Of a DNA stretch of 64,000 nt, positions 57,638 through 64,000 are shown one piece after another. Each line of letters starts with the position of its first letter. Position 1 is the stretch's first letter. Origin of the DNA: Bradyrhizobium frederickii (lineage in GTDB: Bacteria; Pseudomonadota; Alphaproteobacteria; Rhizobiales; Xanthobacteraceae); contig NZ_SPQS01000017.1 in the NCBI RefSeq assembly GCF_004570865.1, positions 1 through 64,000 on the forward strand, given 5' to 3'. The notes under the pieces are model-generated. The model was not told where the DNA came from and made no database searches. It saw only the letters and a program-made list of their open reading frames with translations. The position numbers and the translations under genes are program-made.

Positions 57638-58909
57638 ATGTATCACCACGTCAAGAAGCTGATGTTCACCGTGCGCGTCGACGAACCCGATCCGCGCTTC
57701 GGCAATATGCTCCTCGAGCAGTTCGGCGGCGCCAACGGCGAACTTGCGGCCGCGATGCAATATTCGATTCAGGGACTGAATTGCGAGGATCCCGACCGCA
57801 AGGACCTCTTGATGGACATCGGCACCGAGGAGCTCAGCCATCTCGAAGTCGTCGGTTGCCTCGCCCGGATGCATCTCGCACCCTCGAAGAATGACCGTCA
57901 GGCAGCCGAAGCCGATCCGCTGATCGCGATCGCCGGCGGGGGCGGCGTCAACCTGTTCAACTCGCAAGGCAATCCCTGGACCGCCGACTATCTCAAGATC
58001 ACCGGCGAGCTCGACGTCGATCTTCGCAGCAACATCGCCGCCGAGGCGCGTGCGAAGATCGTCTACGAACGGCTGATCAATTTCTGCGACGACGCTGGCT
58101 CCAAGGACGCGCTGCAGTTTCTGATGACGCGCGAGATCACGCATATGAAGGCCTTCGCGCGAGCGCTCGAAAGCCTGTCGAAGCCTGCCTTCAGTGTCGG
58201 CAGGATTGCGCCGACGCCCGGCCTCGTGAACCAGTACTTCAACGACTCCACCGGTAGCGGCGACCACGGCGAAATCGACACCCGCGGCCCCTGGAACGAA
58301 GGAGAGGACTGGGTGTTCACGGAATCGCCCGCCCTCCAGTCTTCTGATCCCGGCGCGGCCCCGTCGATCGTCGCGGAGAGCTCGTCGCCCGTCGACGAGG
58401 CGGGCCTCACCGACCTTCTGCTTCACGAGCTGCGCGACATCCTCCATGCCGAGAAGCAGTTGACCAAGGCGCTTCCCAAGATGGCGCAGGCCGCGCGCTT
58501 CGACCAGCTGCGCGAACTGTTCGAGCAGCATCTGGCCGAGACGGAGAACCAGGTCGAGCGCATCAACGAATGCTTCGAGCTGCTCGGCGAGACCGCTCGC
58601 GCCAAGCCTTGCAAGGGCATGATGGGCCTGATCGAGGAAGGCCAGGAAGTCATGAAGGAAGGCCAGGAAAAGGAGGATGCAGCTGCCGACCTCGCGCTGA
58701 TCTCAGCGGCGCAGCGCGTCGAGCATTACGAGATGTCCGGCTACACCACCGCGCGCAACCTCGCGCAGCAGCTCCGGCACAGCGCCATCGTCGCCCTGCT
58801 CTCCAAATCCCTTGCGGAAGAAGAGAATGCCGATCTCCTGCTCAACCAGGTGGCGCGATCGCTGATGTCGGTCGCGAAGATGCCCGCTGCGCTGGAGCAG
58901 GCCGAATAG
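57638..58909 (+). CDS. Manganese catalase fused to a DUF892/YciE-like ferritin domain
   Basis: This 423-residue protein joins two di-metal helical bundles. Residues 1 to about 250 are manganese catalase: MYHHVKKLMFTVRVDEPD, GGANGELAAAMQYSIQ, TEELSHLEVVG (Glu/His ligands) and MTREITHMKAF. Residues about 275-423 are DUF892-like: LTDLLLHELRDILHAEKQLT, AETENQVERINECFELLG and QRVEHYEMSGYTTARNLA. It should remove hydrogen peroxide and possibly bind iron. The EcfG promoter ends at 57603, so ATG 57638 is the start; the GGAGG/TTG at 57602 lies within the promoter. A terminator follows. Confidence 0.9.
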   Translation: MYHHVKKLMFTVRVDEPDPRFGNMLLEQFGGANGELAAAMQYSIQGLNCEDPDRKDLLMDIGTEELSHLEVVGCLARMHLAPSKNDRQAAEADPLIAIAGGGGVNLFNSQGNPWTADYLKITGELDVDLRSNIAAEARAKIVYERLINFCDDAGSKDALQFLMTREITHMKAFARALESLSKPAFSVGRIAPTPGLVNQYFNDSTGSGDHGEIDTRGPWNEGEDWVFTESPALQSSDPGAAPSIVAESSSPVDEAGLTDLLLHELRDILHAEKQLTKALPKMAQAARFDQLRELFEQHLAETENQVERINECFELLGETARAKPCKGMMGLIEEGQEVMKEGQEKEDAAADLALISAAQRVEHYEMSGYTTARNLAQQLRHSAIVALLSKSLAEEENADLLLNQVARSLMSVAKMPAALEQAE

Positions 58910-58944
58910 ACCTAAGCCGACGCGCAACGCCTATCCTGTCCTAC

Positions 58945-58974
58945 CAAGCCGCCTCGCATTTGCGGGGCGGCTTG
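58945..58974 (+). terminator. Terminator after the catalase fusion gene
   Basis: CAAGCCGCC and GGCGGCTTG form a perfect nine-base stem with a 12-base loop, 36 bases after the stop. GGGCCTTTCCTG follows. It separates the catalase gene from the binding-protein gene. Confidence 0.75.
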
Positions 58975-59040
58975 GGCCTTTCCTGTCTGTGGCATACACC
59001 TTGCCTCTCGATGCCGGACAATTCCGGACAGGAGGCACCT

Positions 59041-60654
59041 TTGAGCGTTTCACCCCTTGATCTGAACCGCCGCAACGTCGTGCTCGGTGTCGCCGGTATG
59101 GCAGCCTTTGCTCCACGCCTCGCCTGGGCCCAGGGGCGCAGCGAGACGCTGCTGGTGGTGCAGGAGCTCGGGCCGAATTCGCTGGACATGCAGGGCGTCG
59201 GCTCCAACCAGACCGTGAACGGCCTGTCCTGGAACTGCTACGACCGCCTGCTCACCTACGCCTCCAAGACCCTGCCAGACGGCACGTTGTCGTATGATCG
59301 CGAGAAGCTCGCGCCTGAGCTCGCCGAGAGCTGGGAGGTCGCGCCCGACGGCATGTCGTGCACCTTCAAGCTTCGCAAGGATGCGAAATTCCACGACGGC
59401 ACGCCGGTGACCGCCAAGGACGTCAAATGGTCGTTCGACCGCGCCGTGAAGGTCGGCGGCTTTCCGACCTTCCAGATGTCGGCGGGATCGCTGGAGAAGC
59501 CGGAGCAGTTCGTGGTGGTCGACGACCACACTTTCCGCATCGATTATGTCCGGAAGGACAAGATGCTGCTGTTCAACGTCGCCGTCGTCGTGCCCTTCAT
59601 CATCAATTCCGAACTCGCCAAGAAGAACGCGACGCCGGAAGACCCGTGGGCGCTGGCCTGGCTCAAGAACAACGAGGCAGGCGGCGGCGCCTACAAGATC
59701 GAGAGCTGGAAGCCGGGCAGCGAGACCGTGCTGACGCGCTTCGACGACTGGAAGAGCGGGCCGCTGCCGAAGGTGAAGCGCGTGATCGCGCGCGACGTTC
59801 CCTCCGCCGGCACGCGCCGTGCCATGCTGGAGCGTGGCGATGCGGATATTTCCAGCGGCTTTGCCCCGCGCGATTTCGAGCAGATCATCCGGGAGGGCAA
59901 GGTCAAGGTCTCGGGCGTGCCGATCCCGAACGCGCTGTGGTACGTCGCGCTGAACACCGCGAAGCCGCCGTTCGATAATGTCAAGCTGCGCCAGGCCATC
60001 GCCTGGGCCATGCCCTACGAGCAGATCCAGACCAGCGCCTTCTTCGGCCGCGCCGTTCCCATGTATGGCGGCGCCGCCGAAGTCTCAAAGCCGGTGTGGC
60101 CGCAGCCGTTTCCCTACGTCACCGATCTCGACAGGGCCAAGGCCCTGCTGAAGGAAGCGGGCTTCGAATCCGGCCTGGAGACGACGCTGTCGCTCGACAC
60201 CGGCACCGCCACCGTCGGCGAACCGACCGCGATCCTGATCCAGGAGAGCCTCGCCAAGATCGGCATCAAGGCGACAATCGAGAAGATCCCCGGCGCGAAC
60301 TGGCGCACGACGCTGAACAAGAAGGAGCTGCCGCTCGCGCTCAACCGCTTCAGCGGCTGGCTGGATTATCCCGAATATTACTTCTACTGGAATTTCCACG
60401 GCAACAACTCGATCTTCAACATCTCCTCGTACAAGAACAAGGAGATGGATGCCCTGATCGACAAGGCGCGCTTCACCACCGATGCCGCGGAGTACGACAG
60501 GACGGTGAAGGATTTCATCGCGCTCTGCATGCGCGACGTTCCCGTCGTTCCGCTCAACCAGCCGATCCACGACGTTGCCATGCAGAAGGCCATCACCGGC
60601 TACGAGTTCTGGTTTCACCGCGAACCGGATTATCGCCAGTTCGCGAAGGGCTGA
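59041..60654 (+). CDS. Peptide/nickel-type ABC substrate-binding protein (SBP family 5)
   Basis: This 537-residue periplasmic binding protein is probably exported by Tat: LDLNRRNVVLGVAGMAAFAP holds the twin Arg. The family 5 core includes LAPELAESWEVAPDGMSCTF, LRKDAKFHDGTPVTAKDVKW and AIAWAMPYEQI. TTG at 59041 is the start, with AGGAGG 6 bases upstream. No permease or ATPase gene is adjacent, so it is an orphan in this window; transporter subunits must be elsewhere. Its last 25 bases overlap the convergent GH3 gene. Confidence 0.9.
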   Translation: MSVSPLDLNRRNVVLGVAGMAAFAPRLAWAQGRSETLLVVQELGPNSLDMQGVGSNQTVNGLSWNCYDRLLTYASKTLPDGTLSYDREKLAPELAESWEVAPDGMSCTFKLRKDAKFHDGTPVTAKDVKWSFDRAVKVGGFPTFQMSAGSLEKPEQFVVVDDHTFRIDYVRKDKMLLFNVAVVVPFIINSELAKKNATPEDPWALAWLKNNEAGGGAYKIESWKPGSETVLTRFDDWKSGPLPKVKRVIARDVPSAGTRRAMLERGDADISSGFAPRDFEQIIREGKVKVSGVPIPNALWYVALNTAKPPFDNVKLRQAIAWAMPYEQIQTSAFFGRAVPMYGGAAEVSKPVWPQPFPYVTDLDRAKALLKEAGFESGLETTLSLDTGTATVGEPTAILIQESLAKIGIKATIEKIPGANWRTTLNKKELPLALNRFSGWLDYPEYYFYWNFHGNNSIFNISSYKNKEMDALIDKARFTTDAAEYDRTVKDFIALCMRDVPVVPLNQPIHDVAMQKAITGYEFWFHREPDYRQFAKG

Positions 60655-61991
60655 TTCTTTTCCACCACACGGACACCGCCTGCCGCTCGAGCCTGCGCGA
60701 TCGGAAAGCCCCTCGCCAGCCTCGTCTCACTCGCGTGCAGCATGGCCGCGTCGAGCTTGCCCCGCCGCGCTCCGTCCAGGGCACAGGCGAAGACGCGGTA
60801 GAACTGCGCGCCGTCATAGGCCACCAGCAACAGATCGACGCCGGCATTGATCGCCTCGACCACGGCCTTGCAAACGTCGTTCTGGTAGATCGCGCCCATC
60901 ACGAGGTCGTCGGTCATCACCACCCCCTGGTAATTCCATTTGTCGCGGATGATGCCCTGAACGACGGATTTCGAATGCGATGCGGCGCGATCGGGATCGA
61001 CGGCAGTGAGCGTGACATGGCCGACCATCAGCGCGCTGCGCGAATGCGACAGCACGTCGCGGAACGGAAGCCAGTCGGATGCCTCCAGCTCCTCGACCGG
61101 CGTATCGAGCTCGGCGCTGAAATGATGCGTGTCGGTGCGCACGCGGCCGATGCCCGGAAAATGCTTGAGCGTGGCGCCGACGCCGGATTCTTCCAGCCCG
61201 CGCACATAGGCGCTCGCGATGGTGCTGACGACGGCCGGATCGGTCGCGATCGCGCGCTGGCCGATCAGCGTGTGGAAATCGAGCCGGTTGCGCCGCGCCG
61301 GCGGCTTGAGGTCGAGCACCGGGGCGAGATTGAGATTGACGCCGACCCCGGCGAGCTCGCGGCCGTGGATGCGGCCGAACTCTTCGGCCTTGGCCTGCTG
61401 GTCGTCGGGCGCAAGCCCGGCGAGCGTCGCCAGGGCCGGCACTTTCGTCAGCGGCGGCGCGAGATGCCCGACGATACCGCCCTCCTGGTCCGCAGCGACG
61501 ACCAGCGGTGGCAGGCCGGCTGCCCTCCTGATGTCCTGGAGCGCGGCGATCTCGCTCCGCAGCGCCTCGACCGTGCCGCCGCGGATGTTGTGCCGGGTGA
61601 CATAGACGCCGCGGATCAATCCCTGTCGGGCAAGGCGCGCGACCTCCGGGAAGGAGGAATAGCCGACCATGAAGTGAGCCCCGAGCTGGCGCGCCTCGGC
61701 AGCGCTGGCGCTGAGAACGTCGTGCCTGCGCAACTCGAACTTCAGATGCGCCGCGGACATCAGAACCGGCGGCAGGCACCAGAGCATGACGAGCAGCTTG
61801 CCGGCGATGGTGCGCCAACGTCCCCACCGCAGCAGAACGGCGACGATCAGGAGGCTTGCGGCGACAAGCGCGATGTTTCCGGCGCCGCGCAGCACGAGCA
61901 AATAGGGATCGTTCTTGTTTAAGGCCGCGAACGCGAGGGCAGGGGCGGCAAGCCACAGCAGAATGTGACCGAGACGACGGAGGAATTGCAT
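60630..61991 (-). CDS. Glycoside hydrolase family 3 protein (NagZ-like)
   Basis: This protein of about 453 residues has an N-terminal membrane segment (about 8-55) and a GH3 (beta/alpha)8 barrel: VVAADQEGGIVGHLAPPLTK, LNLAPVLDL, TLKHFPGIGRVRTDTHH (KH(F)xG) and YQGVVMTDDLVMGAI with the nucleophile Asp. This layout fits beta-N-acetylhexosaminidases acting on muropeptides. The start is uncertain (ATG 61991, ATG 62003 or GTG 62027). The coding region overlaps the binding-protein gene by 25 bases at its 3' end. Confidence 0.88.
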   Translation of the reverse strand: MQFLRRLGHILLWLAAPALAFAALNKNDPYLLVLRGAGNIALVAASLLIVAVLLRWGRWRTIAGKLLVMLWCLPPVLMSAAHLKFELRRHDVLSASAAEARQLGAHFMVGYSSFPEVARLARQGLIRGVYVTRHNIRGGTVEALRSEIAALQDIRRAAGLPPLVVAADQEGGIVGHLAPPLTKVPALATLAGLAPDDQQAKAEEFGRIHGRELAGVGVNLNLAPVLDLKPPARRNRLDFHTLIGQRAIATDPAVVSTIASAYVRGLEESGVGATLKHFPGIGRVRTDTHHFSAELDTPVEELEASDWLPFRDVLSHSRSALMVGHVTLTAVDPDRAASHSKSVVQGIIRDKWNYQGVVMTDDLVMGAIYQNDVCKAVVEAINAGVDLLLVAYDGAQFYRVFACALDGARRGKLDAAMLHASETRLARGFPIAQARAAGGVRVVEKNQPFANWR

Positions 61992-62149
61992 GATGTGCCA
62001 CATGCGATGAAGGCGAATGCTTCGCACCTATCAGAGCGATTGGCGCTGCGCGATAGGCAAAAGCGCGCCTGCACGAAATCTGCAAAAGACTCCTGAAGCC
62101 GTGCAGACGATGGTCCCGCCTTCTGCACGAGAGGCGTTCAGAGTTCGTC

Positions 62150-63688
62150 ATGCCAACCATCACGAAAGGTCTTCTGGACATGACAAGCCTGGCTTCGACG
62201 ATCGCAGAGGAAATCAAGCCGATCGGCCATTCCTCGATCCCGGCCAAGGTCGGCCTTGCGCTGGTGCTGGCGGCACTTGCCGACTGGCTGTTCTACGGGC
62301 AGCGGATCGGGCTGTCGCTGGCGCTCTTTGCGATCGCGATCGCCGTCGTGTCGGTGTGCTTCAATCGTGCGGCCATGGATCTACGCCGCGCTCTGGTCGG
62401 CTCGGCCGTTCTGGCCGCCGGTCTCGTGCCTGTTAGCGACGAGCTCAACACGCTGTCGTTCCTGATCCTGGTCGCATCGTTGATGATCGCGTTGCTGCTC
62501 GTGACCAATGCGGAAGCGACCGGGCTCGCCGACCGCGGCCGCGCGCTGCGCAACTTCGTCCTGCTCGGTCCCTTCCGGCTCTTTCTCGATGCGCCCCAGG
62601 CGTTCAACGCGTCGGCGCTCACCCGCGGCATCGCGCGCTGGCTGCTGCCGGCGGCGCTCAGCACGGTATTCGTCGCGCTCTTCGCCGCGGCCAATCCGGT
62701 GATCGAGCAATGGGTGTCCCTGCTCAATCCGAAGCTCATCCTTCATTATGTCAGCATCCCGCGCGTCCTGTTCTGGGCCCTGATGCTGGCATTGGTCTGG
62801 CCGTTCATTCACGTGCGCTGGCGGCGCAAGCCGATCGTCAACACCGCTGTGGCCGACGGTCTCGTGCCGCCGCCGCTCCCGCCCGTTGTCTCCGCCGAAT
62901 TTCTCGGCCCCTCCACCATCCTGCGCTCGCTGATCCTGTTCAACCTGCTGTTCGCGGCGCAGTCCGTTCTCGACGGCATCTATCTCTGGGGCCATTTGGC
63001 GCTGCCCGACAATCTGACCTATGCCGGCTATGCGCATCGCGGGGCCTATCCGCTGATCGTAACCGCCCTGCTCGCCGCGGCCTTCGTGCTGGTGGCGATG
63101 CGCCCGGGCGGGCCGGCCGAGAACTCGACGGTGATCCGGCCGCTGGTCTATCTCTGGGTGGGCCAGAACGTGCTTCTCGTCGCCTCCTCCATCCTTCGTC
63201 TCGATCTCTACGTCGGCGTCTACATGCTGACATACTGGCGAATCGCGGCGTTCATCTGGATGGGGCTGGTCGCGTTCGGACTGATCCTGATCGTCGCCCG
63301 CATCGTCCTCAACCGATCCAACCAATGGCTCGTGGCCGCCAATCTGATCGCGCTCGCGATCTCGCTTTATGGCTGCTCGCTGGTGAACTTCGACGCCTTC
63401 ATTGCCGACTACAATGTGGCCCACAGCCGGGAAGCTTCGGGCAACGGCCTGCAGATCGACATGAACTATCTCCTGACACTCGGACCGCAAGCGCTGCCCG
63501 CCATCGACAAGGCGATCATGCTTCGACCCGGCACTCCCGAGAGCTGCCTTGTGTCGCGACGCGACCGCCTTGTAGAACAGCAGCGCCAGGATCTGGCCTG
63601 GCGGAGCTGGGGCTTTCGGAGCTGGCGGCTGCAGCGCCGGCTGGACGCGCTGGCGAAAGACCCGTCCGGCAGCCGGCCGGTCGGGTGA
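62150..63688 (+). CDS. DUF4173-type polytopic membrane protein
   Basis: This protein of about 512 residues has roughly 11 hydrophobic segments and the DUF4173 (DUF4153-like) pattern, including LFLDAPQAFNASALTRGIAR, LFNLLFAAQSVLDGIYLWGH, LPDNLTYAGYAHRGAYPLIV and LDLYVGVYMLTYWRIAAFIW. The C-terminal 80 residues are soluble and basic. Function is unknown; homologs are encoded next to two-component systems, as here. ATG 62150 or 62180 could be the start, neither with a good ribosome site. Confidence 0.85.
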   Translation: MPTITKGLLDMTSLASTIAEEIKPIGHSSIPAKVGLALVLAALADWLFYGQRIGLSLALFAIAIAVVSVCFNRAAMDLRRALVGSAVLAAGLVPVSDELNTLSFLILVASLMIALLLVTNAEATGLADRGRALRNFVLLGPFRLFLDAPQAFNASALTRGIARWLLPAALSTVFVALFAAANPVIEQWVSLLNPKLILHYVSIPRVLFWALMLALVWPFIHVRWRRKPIVNTAVADGLVPPPLPPVVSAEFLGPSTILRSLILFNLLFAAQSVLDGIYLWGHLALPDNLTYAGYAHRGAYPLIVTALLAAAFVLVAMRPGGPAENSTVIRPLVYLWVGQNVLLVASSILRLDLYVGVYMLTYWRIAAFIWMGLVAFGLILIVARIVLNRSNQWLVAANLIALAISLYGCSLVNFDAFIADYNVAHSREASGNGLQIDMNYLLTLGPQALPAIDKAIMLRPGTPESCLVSRRDRLVEQQRQDLAWRSWGFRSWRLQRRLDALAKDPSGSRPVG

Positions 63689-63700
63689 GCGGAGAGTTTC

Positions 63701-64000
63701 TTGGCGCATCGCATCCTCATCGTCGACGACGAAGGCCACATCCGCGAGGTCATCCGCGTCGCCTTGAAGAAGGCCGGCATGGACGTGATCGAGGCCCGCG
63801 ACGGCAAGGAGGCGCTTCTCCGCGTCGCCGCCGACAAGCCCGACCTGATCGTGCTCGACATCGGCATGCCCGAGTTCGACGGCCTCGACGTCTGCCGCGA
63901 GGTGCGCAAGACCTCCGACGTGCCGATCCTGTTCCTGTCGGCGCGCGACGAGGAGATCGACCGCATTCTCGGTCTCGAAATCGGTGGCGACGACTATGTG
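63701..64000 (+). CDS. Response regulator, receiver domain (partial, cut by window edge)
   Basis: The window ends within this gene; 100 residues are visible. TTG at 63701 follows GGAGAG. The receiver domain has acidic residues in RILIVDDEGHIREV, the phosphorylation Asp53 in LIVLDIGMPEFDG and Ser in ILFLSARDEEID. The conserved Lys and any DNA-binding domain lie beyond the edge. GLEIGGDDYV is typical of the OmpR/CreB group. It probably pairs with a kinase gene beyond the window and follows the DUF4173 gene by 12 bases. Confidence 0.9.
   Translation, partial: MAHRILIVDDEGHIREVIRVALKKAGMDVIEARDGKEALLRVAADKPDLIVLDIGMPEFDGLDVCREVRKTSDVPILFLSARDEEIDRILGLEIGGDDYV

Noticed and set aside
60096..62247. 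608-residue plus and 477-residue minus frames
   Set aside because: Both are shadows of the GH3 and binding-protein genes, recognisable by the Arg/Ala-rich translation.
1..64000. CRISPR arrays, tRNA or rRNA genes, prophage and classical insertion sequences
   Set aside because: No regularly spaced identical repeats, cloverleaf with a TTCGA arm, rRNA-like tracts, phage structural genes or DDE transposase were found on reading both strands.

Overview
The window is GC-rich alphaproteobacterial chromosome, most likely Bradyrhizobium or a close relative. The evidence is the gene content, the rhizobial intergenic palindromes (for example the GCATGATC...GATCATGC element at 2785-2829), the dense GTAGGGTGGGCAAAGG-type REP sequences, many GTG/TTG starts with good Shine-Dalgarno sites, and an EcfG-type stress promoter. 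I see no rRNA, tRNA, CRISPR array, prophage or classical insertion sequence. Apart from the REP/RAYT segment it reads as ordinary chromosome with many small operons and divergent regulator-target pairs.

Layout. 1-920: non-coding, with REP hairpin pairs in a tandem duplication. 921-8916: alpha/beta hydrolase, two small proteins, a TPR protein, ribosomal protein L36, an amidohydrolase, a divergent SDR/HxlR pair, a haloacid dehalogenase, a YbaK-type deacylase, a class III nucleotide cyclase and a secreted Cys-rich protein. 9016-11620: an AraC regulator, then a REP-rich island holding an intact REP-associated tyrosine transposase (RAYT) and a second copy reduced by an in-frame internal deletion. 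11630-14906: a LysR regulator divergent from SDR-pirin-wrbA. 14980-26524: an exopolysaccharide cluster (CelD-like acetyltransferase, Wzy/O-antigen ligase, three glycosyltransferases, methyltransferase, Wzc-like chain-length protein with degenerate Walker A, WecG-type glycosyltransferase, GalE). A 1371-residue protein with five tandem GAF units plus GGDEF and EAL follows it.

31213-39569: an Lrp-type regulator divergent from a fused indolepyruvate ferredoxin oxidoreductase, then a LysR regulator divergent from an EmrAB-type efflux pump plus an AhpD-like protein. Both divergent gaps carry clear palindromes that share CTGGATAAT. 39723-45454: an acidic amino-acid uptake operon (M20 peptidase, gltI, gltJ, gltK, gltL) with a D-amino-acid transaminase gene downstream. 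45732-53709: catabolic and redox enzymes (flavin monooxygenase, ThDP decarboxylase-like enzyme, GFA protein, old yellow enzyme, aldehyde dehydrogenase, SDR) separated by palindromic repeats. 53873-55992: a membrane-stress locus (zinc ribbon, YiaAB, PspA, divergent TetR) with three related operators. 56066-64000: dihydropyrimidinase, a manganese catalase/DUF892 fusion behind a perfect EcfG promoter, a peptide-type binding protein, a GH3 glycosidase, a DUF4173 membrane protein and the start of a response regulator cut by the window edge.

Most notable: the RAYT with its deletion derivative between REP pairs; the EcfG promoter that also settles the start of the catalase fusion; the triple-operator PspA/TetR region; and the five-GAF cyclic-di-GMP protein beside the polysaccharide genes.
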